DNA from: a virus
IMG/VR virus record: IMGVR_UViG_3300042695_000876
Coordinates: 1 to 54,248 of that record
Direction: 5' to 3' (one strand)
DNA length: 54,248 bases
The notes under the pieces are model-generated. The model made no database searches, was not told the origin of the DNA, and was given only the letters and a program-made list of their open reading frames with translations. The position numbers were made by a program, and so were the translations under genes. This document shows positions 7,479 through 14,382 of this stretch, piece by piece (position 1 is the stretch's first letter; the number at the start of each line of letters is the position of its first letter).

Positions 7479-8318
7479 ATGTTAGGCTTTAAAAGACACC
7501 TTGAAGAAAAACTCAAAGCATCTGATGATATGGGTGATTGGGTAAAAGACTTTCAAGACTCAGACGCACCGCAGTTCAAAGGTAAATCTCAGAAGAAGCG
7601 CCAACAGATGGCTGTTGCTGCTAAACTTTCTGCAGAGCGTAACGAAGAAGTCAAGCTTGATGAAGTATCAGACAAAAAGCTAGATGCATATCGTCAGAAA
7701 GCATTCGCGGATCAACCAGCTGGTGACGATGGTTCTGATAAGTATCGTAAGCGCAAGTTTGGTCGTGACCTAGCATTCGCTAAGCAGACTGGTAGAGCTA
7801 AAGTTCTTGCTACAAAAGAATCTGTTGAAGAGCTTGACGAACTCAAGAAATCAACAATTGGTTCATATGTGAATAGAGCTGCGGATGATATTTCTCATAT
7901 CCAACGCGATATTACTAGCACAGGTACTCAGTCTCCAGACTATAAAAATCTTAGCAGAATGAGAAAAAACCGTAAAGCTGGTATCGCTACTGCAGTAAAG
8001 AAACTTACTAGAGAAGAAGTTGAGCTTGATCAAGAAACACAATATGAAATAGTAGAATCGTATCTATTAGAAAATAATATCGACGTCGATTCTTTAACAG
8101 AGCAAGAATTAAATGAATTAATTGGTAAAGCCATTGGCGGCGCTTTTAAACTTGGGGCTAAAGCAGTAGTAGGAGCAGCAAGAAGAATGTCTACAAGCGG
8201 GCAGGCTGATGCAGCAGAAAAAAGAGCCGCGGCTGCAGAAAAGAAAAATAAAGATCGTGAAAGAATTCGTAAAGCTCAAGAAAGACTAAAAGCCGCGCAA
8301 AGAGCTGCTAGCACCTAA
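7479..8318 (+). CDS. Putative internal head protein, Ala/Lys-rich
   Basis: 279 residues from ATG 7479 (RBS AGAGG; late promoter 29 nt upstream). It begins MLGFKRHLEEK, a variant of the capsid-targeting pattern. Contains KKRQQMAVAAKLSAERNE and KYRKRKFGRDLAFAKQTGR, basic segments common in T4-like phage head-associated proteins, and a charged coiled-coil tail (EKRAAAAEKKNKDRERIRKA). Several L-D-E/E-L-D-E stretches could be prohead-protease sites. No enzymatic signature. The gene ends on top of the next late promoter. Confidence 0.65.
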   Translation: MLGFKRHLEEKLKASDDMGDWVKDFQDSDAPQFKGKSQKKRQQMAVAAKLSAERNEEVKLDEVSDKKLDAYRQKAFADQPAGDDGSDKYRKRKFGRDLAFAKQTGRAKVLATKESVEELDELKKSTIGSYVNRAADDISHIQRDITSTGTQSPDYKNLSRMRKNRKAGIATAVKKLTREEVELDQETQYEIVESYLLENNIDVDSLTEQELNELIGKAIGGAFKLGAKAVVGAARRMSTSGQADAAEKRAAAAEKKNKDRERIRKAQERLKAAQRAAST

Positions 8319-8324
8319 TAAATA
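8317..8324 (+). promoter_or_regulatory. Late promoter variant AATAAATA
   Basis: One mismatch to TATAAATA, 34 nt before ATG 8359 and overlapping the upstream stop. The same variant recurs before the gp67-like, Dps and GIY-YIG genes at almost the same distance. Confidence 0.55.
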
Positions 8325-8358
8325 CTTTTAATAATCCCAGAACCTAAGGAGAACTAAA

Positions 8359-8676
8359 ATGGCACTATGGGGAAAAACCGACGCATTAGCTTCAGTACCG
8401 AAGTGGCTAGAAGATGATGCAAACAACACAAATAAGTCACACGACATCGACAACGCAGTATTCGTTGACTTAACAGAAGCCGGTGTAACAGCCAACCGTG
8501 CAAAGGGTCTTAAGACTCCAGGTTGGAACTTATATCACACTTACGTAGATGGCGCTGGTAATACTCGTCACAAGACAGAAATTCTTATTCCTATGAAAGT
8601 TTCTGCAGCAGACGCAGGCGACGATGGTGTAACTGGTAATACTGCTATCGAAGATACTATTGTCGCTGATAGTTAA
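8359..8676 (+). CDS. Conserved T4-like virion structural protein (candidate head decoration)
   Basis: 105 residues. The start MALWGKTDALASVPKWLEDD and the segment AKGLKTPGWNLYHTYVDGAG are strongly reminiscent of a small structural protein found across T4-like cyanophages and pelagiphages. The fold looks like a short beta-rich domain with an acidic, Thr/Asp-rich tail. Strong RBS (AAGGAGA) and its own late promoter suggest high expression, fitting an abundant virion protein. Exact position in the particle is inference. Confidence 0.65.
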   Translation: MALWGKTDALASVPKWLEDDANNTNKSHDIDNAVFVDLTEAGVTANRAKGLKTPGWNLYHTYVDGAGNTRHKTEILIPMKVSAADAGDDGVTGNTAIEDTIVADS

Positions 8677-8692
8677 TAACGGCCAGTAGAGA

Positions 8693-9067
8693 ATGAAGTT
8701 GACAGAATCAACCTTTCTGTTATTTGCGTCTAAACATTATGATAATCCTCAGTGTTCGGACATAACAGAATTTGAGGAAGACTTGAAGAGATTTCAATAT
8801 CTCAGAAAGTTGTTTGGAAGATATAGACAAGACAATGATTTAAAGGAAAGGTTGATTCTGAATCACCTCATTATTATATACAATGTTTTTGGGCCGACTG
8901 CTACAAACATGCTTTTTATGAGACTGCAAGAATATCACGAGTATCTCAGACCGTTTGTAGAATATTTAAATTTTATGCCGAATATTATCAAGTATGAAGA
9001 TATAGTATTACATAAAGATAATATTGCTTCTGATGAGGCGATAATAGAAAAACTTAAAGGAATATGA
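8693..9067 (+). CDS. Conserved T4-like marine phage protein (DUF7207-like)
   Basis: 124 residues, mostly helical. The pattern FASKHYDNPQCSDITEFEED, FQYLRKLFGRY and LIIIYNVFGPTATNML is shared with a conserved protein of T4-like cyanophages that usually sits beside the small structural protein upstream and the next gene downstream. Function unknown; the late position suggests a role in the virion or assembly. Confidence 0.6.
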   Translation: MKLTESTFLLFASKHYDNPQCSDITEFEEDLKRFQYLRKLFGRYRQDNDLKERLILNHLIIIYNVFGPTATNMLFMRLQEYHEYLRPFVEYLNFMPNIIKYEDIVLHKDNIASDEAIIEKLKGI

Positions 9068-9071
9068 TCTT

Positions 9072-9647
9072 ATGATCGTCGATCTATTTTTAGTCTACCA
9101 ATTTGTACGCAGACTTGCAACTCCATTTAACAAATGGAAAGCGTATGAACTTGGCATCATTGACGAAAAAGGTGCTGTTCTTATTAAGAGAAAAGATTTT
9201 ACTCGAGCTGAACAAAGAAATGCTTGGGGTGTCTTTGATATTATGATCGCAAATCTCAAGAAACTTTTAGCAAAGATTCCAGGCGGTAGCACTAGATTGG
9301 CTTCGTATGCTGCTGCGCTGTATTTAATTCGTGAATGGAATCATTTCTCAAAGGATTCTTTACTTACTGAAGATATTACTGAGGAACATATTAATGAGTC
9401 TTTATTATTATTTAATGACCGATATGTCAATTATATCCAGCTTGCAGAAAATGTCAACAAAAAAGTGAATACAAAACCAGAATTAGATGAAGAACCTGCA
9501 AATAATGTAGGTGGTGGTAATATTGCTGGGTTGGGTGTTGGCCCACAAGGAGAGCCCGGTATGTCAAGATCTGCTCAAAAGAAGTGGACTTCACAGAATA
9601 AATCAAAAAAGAAAAAATTAAGAGACATAATGGGAGATAAAATATGA
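9072..9647 (+). CDS. Conserved T4-like late protein with Gly-rich tail
   Basis: 191 residues. The N-terminal two thirds are helical (FVRRLATPFNKWKAYELGII ... LASYAAALYLIREW). The C-terminus has a Gly/Pro segment (GGGNIAGLGVGPQGEPGMSR) and a Lys-rich end. This three-gene order (8359, 8693, 9072) is conserved in T4-like marine phages. No function assigned; likely a virion or assembly protein. It overlaps the endolysin start by ATGA. Confidence 0.6.
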   Translation: MIVDLFLVYQFVRRLATPFNKWKAYELGIIDEKGAVLIKRKDFTRAEQRNAWGVFDIMIANLKKLLAKIPGGSTRLASYAAALYLIREWNHFSKDSLLTEDITEEHINESLLLFNDRYVNYIQLAENVNKKVNTKPELDEEPANNVGGGNIAGLGVGPQGEPGMSRSAQKKWTSQNKSKKKKLRDIMGDKI

Positions 9648-10504
9648 TTACCCTAGACCAATTTAGTGCTATGATTTCAAAGAACAAAGACCCAAAGTCA
9701 TGGTATGATGCCGCGGTTCCTATGTTTGAAAAATATGGAATCAATACACCACTCCGTATTGCCGGCTTTATGGCTCAGTGCGCGCACGAATCAGCAGACT
9801 TTACAATGCTTGAAGAGAATCTCAACTACCGTGAAGAGACTCTTCTTAAGGTTTTCCCTCGCTACTTCGGTGCTGGCAAGCGTAATGCTGCTGAGTATGC
9901 AAAGAACCCAGAGAAGATCGCAAACTATGTTTACATGGATGAATTCCGTAGTTCAAAGATGGGCAACACAAAGCCAGGAGATGGCTGGAGATTCCGTGGT
10001 CGTGGTATCAAACAACTTACAGGCCGTGATAACTATACCAACTTCGGTAAGAGCATTGGCATGTCAGCTGAGGAAGCAGCAGAATATGTAGCAACACCAA
10101 AAGGCGCACTAGAATCTGCATGCTGGTTCTGGGCAACTAACAAGCTTGAAAAGTGGGCTGACGCAGACGACAATGTAGGATTGACAAAAAAGATTAACGG
10201 TGGTACAATCGGTCTTGACGATCGTAATAAGCGTTATGAAGCTGCAAAGGCTATACTTGGTGGTAAATCAATTCCAAAAGCAGCTGCTCCAGCACCATCA
10301 GCTAAAACAGAATCAGCTGTAAGAACACTTAAGCAAGGTTCAAAGGGCGACGATGTTGCTAAGTTGCAAAAAGCTCTTGGTATCGCAGCAGATGGAGATT
10401 TTGGTTTTGGTACTCAAACCGCTCTTAAGAAATGGCAGAAGCTTAATGGATTAGTAGCCGATGGCGTAGCTGGTCCTGCAACACAAGCTAAATTGTTCGG
10501 GTAA
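9644..10504 (+). CDS. Endolysin: GH19 chitinase-like lysozyme plus peptidoglycan-binding domain
   Basis: 286 residues. The catalytic domain (1-210) is glycoside hydrolase family 19 type: FMAQCAHESADF with the probable acid Glu49, a second Glu near 57-58, then WRFRGRGIKQLTGRDNY, which lines the substrate groove. A PG_binding_1 repeat follows (about 222-286: LKQGSKGDDVAKLQKALG ... GVAGPATQAKLFG). It cleaves peptidoglycan glycan strands at lysis. There is no signal peptide, so release needs the holin candidate immediately downstream. RBS GGGAGA precedes ATG 9644. Confidence 0.9.
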   Translation: MITLDQFSAMISKNKDPKSWYDAAVPMFEKYGINTPLRIAGFMAQCAHESADFTMLEENLNYREETLLKVFPRYFGAGKRNAAEYAKNPEKIANYVYMDEFRSSKMGNTKPGDGWRFRGRGIKQLTGRDNYTNFGKSIGMSAEEAAEYVATPKGALESACWFWATNKLEKWADADDNVGLTKKINGGTIGLDDRNKRYEAAKAILGGKSIPKAAAPAPSAKTESAVRTLKQGSKGDDVAKLQKALGIAADGDFGFGTQTALKKWQKLNGLVADGVAGPATQAKLFG

Positions 10505-10509
10505 TAGCC

Positions 10510-10776
10510 ATGTCAGAAGATAACATGAACACAACAGACAACAGTCTAAGAGATGTGCACGAAGAGTTAGTTAGACGCGGTGATAAATTAGCAATCCATT
10601 TTACATATTGGTTTGCTTGGTTCTGGGCAGTAGTAAGTGTAGTATACTTCTTTTTCGTTACATTTTTCCCATTGCCGCCAGATGGTGTAAATTTTGCTAA
10701 TATTATATTAGGATTTTTACTAGGAACCGCTGTATCAACTATTATTAACTTTTTCTTTGGCGCTAGCGAGAAGTAA
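10510..10776 (+). CDS. Two-TM membrane protein, holin candidate
   Basis: 88 residues: a charged N-terminus, TM1 (about 32-54, FTYWFAWFWAVVSVVYFFFV), a short Pro/Asn loop, TM2 (about 63-83, ANIILGFLLGTAVSTIINFF) and a short charged tail. Size, two TM segments and position between endolysin and spanins fit a class II-type holin, but there is no diagnostic motif. It could instead be a membrane accessory protein. Confidence 0.6.
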   Translation: MSEDNMNTTDNSLRDVHEELVRRGDKLAIHFTYWFAWFWAVVSVVYFFFVTFFPLPPDGVNFANIILGFLLGTAVSTIINFFFGASEK

Positions 10777-10802
10777 GATCATCAGAGATAAGTTGTTTGA
10801 TT

Positions 10803-10810
10803 AATAAATA
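10803..10810 (+). promoter_or_regulatory. Late promoter variant AATAAATA
   Basis: One mismatch to the late consensus, 30 nt before ATG 10841. The TATAAACA nearby is a weaker alternative. Confidence 0.5.
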
Positions 10811-10840
10811 AAGAATTATAAACATATAAAGGAGATAGAA

Positions 10841-11059
10841 ATGTCTTTAGAAAAAATCGTTCAGGAAGCTCTAGAAGGGCGTCCACTAGAAATGAAGGAA
10901 GCTTTTGAAGAAGCAATCCAAGCTCGTGTTCTTGCCGCTCTTGAAGAAAAATACAAGAAAATGGCCATGAAAGAAGAAGACGATGAAGAAGATGACGAAG
11001 ATGAGGATGAAGAAGATGATGAAGACGAAGACGAAGATGAGGATGAAGACGAAAAGTAA
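10841..11059 (+). CDS. 67: gp67-like acidic prohead core protein
   Basis: 72 residues. The N-terminal helix KIVQEALEGRPLEMKEAFEE and QARVLAALEEKYKKMAMKEE is followed by an unbroken Asp/Glu tail of about 25 residues. T4 gp67 (PIP) has the same two-part build: a short amphipathic helix with an A-x-A-R segment, then a poly-acidic tail, and it is cut by the prohead protease into internal peptides. The strong RBS AAAGGAGA and the late promoter fit. Assignment rests on composition and layout. Confidence 0.7.
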   Translation: MSLEKIVQEALEGRPLEMKEAFEEAIQARVLAALEEKYKKMAMKEEDDEEDDEDEDEEDDEDEDEDEDEDEK

Positions 11060-11088
11060 TCTTCTCTTTGAAATTATAGGTATTTAAT

Positions 11089-11613
11089 ATGCCAACTTTT
11101 GTATATTTTGGAATGATTCTCATGGTGGTGGCCGGGAGCGGAGCTCTTTACGTTAAGAACACCCGAGCCACCATCATGGAACTTACATCCTACAATGCTA
11201 CATTGACTGCACAGGTTGATCAAATGGATCAAATTAATAAGCGTAATGTAGAAACAATCAATAATCTTCAAGCAGACTATAAAAGATCTCAAGAGAATAT
11301 GGCTGCTCTTCAAGAAAATTTTGCTAATATCCGCAGACAAAACAATGATCTAAGAGACAGACTTGGAAAGCATGAACTTGATGTTCTTGCTGCAGCGAAG
11401 CCTGTTTTAGTTGAAAGAATAGTGAACAACGCATCAGCTAAAGTTATGAGATGTTTCGAGCTTGAGTCTGGTGCACTTTTGACAGATGCAGAAAAGGAAG
11501 CAACAAATGCAAAAGCATTTAACAGTGAGTGTCCTTGGGTTTATGATGATCTTGTCGCTCGCGGCGTGCTCGTCCAAGCCGACAGTGCAACCACCACCGA
11601 GAATCGTAACTGA
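11089..11613 (+). CDS. i-spanin candidate (Rz-like inner-membrane coiled coil)
   Basis: 174 residues. A single N-terminal TM (about 3-22: TFVYFGMILMVVAGSGALYV) is followed by a long heptad-like coiled coil (about 30-105) and a smaller C-terminal periplasmic region with two Cys. This is the layout of an Rz-type i-spanin. It overlaps a lipoprotein gene in another frame (11507-11866), as Rz/Rz1 pairs do, and lies in the lysis cluster. Function: fusing inner and outer membranes at the last step of lysis. Confidence 0.75.
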   Translation: MPTFVYFGMILMVVAGSGALYVKNTRATIMELTSYNATLTAQVDQMDQINKRNVETINNLQADYKRSQENMAALQENFANIRRQNNDLRDRLGKHELDVLAAAKPVLVERIVNNASAKVMRCFELESGALLTDAEKEATNAKAFNSECPWVYDDLVARGVLVQADSATTTENRN

Positions 11614-11866
11614 AACTCAAATCGTTAAACCACCAAAACCTTCGGTTCCGAATCCTGACGAACTAAATCTTAGAGATTTCGAATTCGTTATTATCACACC
11701 AGATAATATCGAAGAAGTATTCTCTAAGATGAGAGGCGACAAGGCTTTATTTGCTCTCAACGCTAAAGATTACGAGAACATCGCTCTTAACTTAAGTGAT
11801 ATTAGATCCTTAATACAACAACAAAAAGCTATCATTGCTATCTATGAAAAGCAATGGGAAGACTGA
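11507..11866 (+). CDS. o-spanin candidate (Rz1-like outer-membrane lipoprotein)
   Basis: 119 residues from ATG 11507, preferred over ATG 11486 because AAGGAAG lies 6 nt upstream and because it gives a clean lipoprotein signal: MQKHLTVSVLGFMMILSLAAC with lipobox LAAC (Cys21). The mature part starts with a Pro-rich stretch (QPPPRIVTETQIVKPPKPSV), typical of o-spanins. About 100 bases overlap the i-spanin in a different frame and the gene runs on beyond its stop. Larger than lambda Rz1 (60 residues), like stand-alone T4-type o-spanins. Confidence 0.75.
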   Translation: MQKHLTVSVLGFMMILSLAACSSKPTVQPPPRIVTETQIVKPPKPSVPNPDELNLRDFEFVIITPDNIEEVFSKMRGDKALFALNAKDYENIALNLSDIRSLIQQQKAIIAIYEKQWED

Positions 11867-11870
11867 TTGA

Positions 11871-11878
11871 TATAAATA
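11871..11878 (+). promoter_or_regulatory. T4-type late promoter TATAAATA
   Basis: Exact late consensus 5 nt after the o-spanin stop. Only about 32 nt separate it from a strong terminator, so without antitermination it would make a short RNA rather than express the gene at 11959. Confidence 0.6.
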
Positions 11879-11897
11879 CAAAATGAAAAATGATTAG

Positions 11898-11925
11898 TTG
11901 ACAAATCATAGACCCCGTATATAAT
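11898..11925 (+). promoter_or_regulatory. Sigma70-like promoter, both hexamers in hairpin loops
   Basis: TTGACA (11898-11903), 16-bp spacer, TATAAT (11920-11925): consensus at both hexamers. The -35 lies in the loop of a small hairpin and the -10 in the loop of the terminator hairpin. It would drive the 11959 gene. Confidence 0.75.
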
Positions 11926-11942
11926 GACGACGGGGTCTTTTT
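11910..11942 (+). terminator. Intrinsic terminator of the lysis operon
   Basis: AGACCCCGT (11910-11918) pairs with ACGGGGTCT (11930-11938) around an 11-nt loop, followed by TTTTTATTT. Strong GC-rich stem. It marks the end of the late lysis block. Confidence 0.85.
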
Positions 11943-11958
11943 ATTTAAAGAGGGTACT

Positions 11959-12453
11959 ATGTCAGACGACTTATCAGAATTAAAGACTGATATAGCTTTA
12001 ATCAAAAAAGATGTTAAGCAAATCGAAAGATTTTTTGCTAAATTCGATGCTGCACTCGAAACTATGTCCGAAGTATCTCAGAAGGTCGCTGTTCATGGCG
12101 AGATTCTCAAGAATACTGCATCAAAGATTGAAGACATCGAAGAAAGAATCGATGAGCATAGAATCGAAGATATTAAAAGAACAGAAAATATCAGTACGAG
12201 ATTAGAAGAGTACCGTAAGTCTTCAAAAGAAGATCACCAAAGACTTTCTGATCAAAATGCTCTTAATCGTAAAGAACGTAACGAAGAGATCATGAAAGAG
12301 CTTCATAAGATGAATGGCTCTTTAGATAAAAGACTTAACGATCTTGAACAAAGAGCAAGCTCGCTTGAAAACTGGAAATGGTACGTCATGGGTCTTGGAG
12401 TGGCTGCGATATTCATAGCTTCTGAAATTCAATGGGGCGCACTTTTTGGTTGA
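11959..12453 (+). CDS. Coiled-coil protein with C-terminal membrane anchor
   Basis: 164 residues. About 130 residues of charged heptad-type coiled coil (ELKTDIALIKKDVKQIERFF ... LDKRLNDLEQRASSLENWKW) end in one TM (about 141-160, VMGLGVAAIFIASEI). The layout resembles XhlA-like or tail-anchored phage membrane proteins that sit near lysis genes, but no motif decides the role. Early promoter at 11898; good RBS (AGAGGG). Its TGA stop forms part of the -35 box of the next promoter. Confidence 0.6.
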   Translation: MSDDLSELKTDIALIKKDVKQIERFFAKFDAALETMSEVSQKVAVHGEILKNTASKIEDIEERIDEHRIEDIKRTENISTRLEEYRKSSKEDHQRLSDQNALNRKERNEEIMKELHKMNGSLDKRLNDLEQRASSLENWKWYVMGLGVAAIFIASEIQWGALFG

Positions 12454-12477
12454 CATTTTTTACAATCTGGTTATAAT
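12450..12477 (+). promoter_or_regulatory. Sigma70-like promoter for the primase operon
   Basis: TTGACA (12450-12455), 16-bp spacer starting TTTTT, TATAAT (12472-12477). The stop codon of the previous gene (12451-12453) is inside the -35 hexamer. ATG 12509 follows. Confidence 0.8.
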
Positions 12478-12508
12478 CTAACTAATCAGTAACTGGAATT
12501 TTTATATT

Positions 12509-13522
12509 ATGGTAGAGTTCGTTGATATTCAGTTTGCCCAGATGCTTTCTGGTCGCCTTGAACATTTCAAAATAAAACATACAAATCCCTACAAGATCAA
12601 TTTTAGATGTCCACTTTGCGGTGACTCTCAAAAGTCTCGTAACAAAGCCCGCGGTTGGCTTCTAGAACGTGACAACAAGTTTTCATACTACTGCCATAAC
12701 TGTGGAGCGAGTCACAGTTTCAATAGCTTTTTGAAAACTGTAGATCCTCTCCTTTATAATGATTACATAACAGAAAAGTTTGTTGCTAACACTACTGTAG
12801 CGACTGCTGAAAAACCAGAACAATTCAAGACACAAACTCCTCAGTTTACTTCTAATCCTTTGAAAAAACTGAAGAAGGTAAGTCAGCTGCAACCAGATCA
12901 TCCGATCAAAAAATATGTTGCAAAGAGAAAAATCCCGACTCAACATCATTATCGTTTGTATTTTGCTCCAAAGTTTAAAGCTTGGATCAACGAGATCATA
13001 CCCAATAAATTTGATCCAGCTAAGATTGGTAAAGATGAACCTAGACTCGTAATTCCTTTCCTTGATGAGAAGGGAAATGTGTTTGGCGTATCAGCACGTG
13101 GTTTTGATCCAGACGGTATTAGATATATAAGTATTATGTTCGAGGAAAGACCTAAGATCTTTGGCCTCGACAAAGTTAATTTTAATGAACCGTATTATAT
13201 TGTAGAAGGAGCTATCGATAGTATGTTCCTCGACAACGCAGTTGCTATGGCTGGTGCTGAAGGCAATACTCATGGTGTTCAAAAACCTGAGAACTCGATA
13301 TTTGTATTTGATGCAGAACCACGCAATAAAGAAATTCATAAGAGAATGGAACGAGTGATTAAATCAGGTCATAAAATTTGTATATGGCCTTCTGATGTTC
13401 CTGGTAAAGACATCAATGAAATGTATCTAAACGGTCTCCACGATGTAGAAAAAATTATCGAAAATAATACCTATTATGGTTTACAAGCAGAATTGAAATT
13501 TGCCGCCTGGCGAAAAGTTTAA
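12509..13522 (+). CDS. 61: DNA primase, T4 gp61-like
   Basis: 337 residues. The N-terminal zinc-binding domain has Cys34-x2-Cys37 and Cys62-x2-Cys65 (FRCPLCGDS, YYCHNCGAS). The Toprim core follows: YYIVEGAIDSMFLDNAVAMAG (metal-binding Glu), NSIFVFDAEPRN (Asp-x-Glu), then PSDVPGKDINEM. T4 gp61 makes RNA primers for lagging-strand synthesis with helicase gp41. The RBS is weak (TGGAA). The start of thyX lies 11 nt beyond its stop. Confidence 0.88.
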   Translation: MVEFVDIQFAQMLSGRLEHFKIKHTNPYKINFRCPLCGDSQKSRNKARGWLLERDNKFSYYCHNCGASHSFNSFLKTVDPLLYNDYITEKFVANTTVATAEKPEQFKTQTPQFTSNPLKKLKKVSQLQPDHPIKKYVAKRKIPTQHHYRLYFAPKFKAWINEIIPNKFDPAKIGKDEPRLVIPFLDEKGNVFGVSARGFDPDGIRYISIMFEERPKIFGLDKVNFNEPYYIVEGAIDSMFLDNAVAMAGAEGNTHGVQKPENSIFVFDAEPRNKEIHKRMERVIKSGHKICIWPSDVPGKDINEMYLNGLHDVEKIIENNTYYGLQAELKFAAWRKV

Positions 13523-13532
13523 GGAGAAAAGT

Positions 13533-14222
13533 ATGAAAGTAAAGTTGTTTGGTTATACACAACCGGCTGAAGATATTCAGGAAGAACTTGGGATTAAAGA
13601 TGTTCAAGATCTGATTGCTTATTGTGCTAAGGTTTCAAATCCACAACTTCAACACGATCTATCAAAAGCAGATCGTTTGATTAATTATTTAGTTACACAC
13701 AAGCATTGGTCTCCTTTTGAAATGGCATCTGCAACTCTTGAGATTGAAACAACTCGAGATATTGCTCGTCAGATGCTTCGTCACCGTTCGTTTGCTTTCC
13801 AAGAATTTTCTCAGCGTTATGCTAATCCACAAGATATGGAAACATCTTTCGTTATTCGTGAAGCTCGATTGCAAGATAAAAAGAACCGTCAAAACTCTGT
13901 TGAACTGAATCTTGATAGACCTTTTGATAGAGATCTAGATCGTGAGTGGCGTTTACAACAAGAGAATGTTATCAAAGCAGCTAAAGAAGCATACGATTGG
14001 GCTATTGCACATGATATCGCAAAAGAGCAAGCTCGTTCTGTTCTACCTGAAGGTAACACTGTAAGTCGTCTTTACATGCAAGGTACTATTCGTTCTTGGA
14101 TCCACTTTATTGAATTGCGTTCTGGTAACGGTACACAAAAAGAACATATGGAAGTCGCTCGTGCAATCGCAGCGGCTATTTCTAAGATTTTTCCAATGAT
14201 AAAAGATTTTGTTCAGGAATAA
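13533..14222 (+). CDS. thyX: Flavin-dependent thymidylate synthase ThyX
   Basis: 229 residues from ATG 13533 (RBS AAGGAG). The ThyX signature RHR-x7-S appears as RHRSFAFQEFSQRY. Other family landmarks are the region VTHKHWSPFEMASATLEIET (substrate/FAD histidine), ARSVLPEGN and RSWIHFIELR. It makes dTMP from dUMP with methylenetetrahydrofolate and NADPH. It precedes the ribonucleotide reductase genes, forming a dNTP supply block. A hairpin follows its stop by about 100 nt. Confidence 0.95.
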   Translation: MKVKLFGYTQPAEDIQEELGIKDVQDLIAYCAKVSNPQLQHDLSKADRLINYLVTHKHWSPFEMASATLEIETTRDIARQMLRHRSFAFQEFSQRYANPQDMETSFVIREARLQDKKNRQNSVELNLDRPFDRDLDREWRLQQENVIKAAKEAYDWAIAHDIAKEQARSVLPEGNTVSRLYMQGTIRSWIHFIELRSGNGTQKEHMEVARAIAAAISKIFPMIKDFVQE

Positions 14223-14322
14223 ATTTTTTGTAACAATCATAAAAACAAATGCAGCAACAGATAAATATTACTACAATACATAATACATGTAGCTAATTAA
14301 TTCAAAAAACATACTATATATG

Positions 14323-14357
14323 CCTTCTAGTCTTAGAAGGTCTTGTATTCTTTATTT
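14323..14357 (+). terminator. Candidate intrinsic terminator after thyX
   Basis: Perfect 7-bp stem CCTTCTA (14323-14329) / TAGAAGG (14334-14340), 4-nt loop, followed by a T-rich stretch. The tail is interrupted, so efficiency may be low. The rest of the gap 14223-14382 holds GATAAATA (14260), a one-mismatch late box, and no gene. Confidence 0.5.
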
Positions 14358-14382
14358 TAACAGTTTAACCAAAGAGGGGCCC

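Larger units (their letters stand above)
11884..11942 (+). ncRNA. Candidate late small RNA (about 59 nt, two hairpins)
   Basis: A transcript from the late promoter at 11871 would begin near 11884 and end at the T-run near 11942. It would fold into hairpin 1 (ATGATT 11890-11895 / AATCAT 11904-11909) and the 9-bp terminator hairpin (11910-11938). No coding potential. It could equally be a mere overlap of a promoter and a terminator. Confidence 0.3.

Noticed and set aside
8693-9647. Assigning neck or tail functions to the two helical late proteins
   Set aside because: Only conserved gene order supports a structural role; no motif identifies a specific T4 gene product.
10782-11123. His/Leu-rich open frame on the minus strand opposite the gp67-like gene
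   Set aside because: It is the complement of the Asp/Glu repeat region of the + strand gene; composition is an artefact and there is no RBS.
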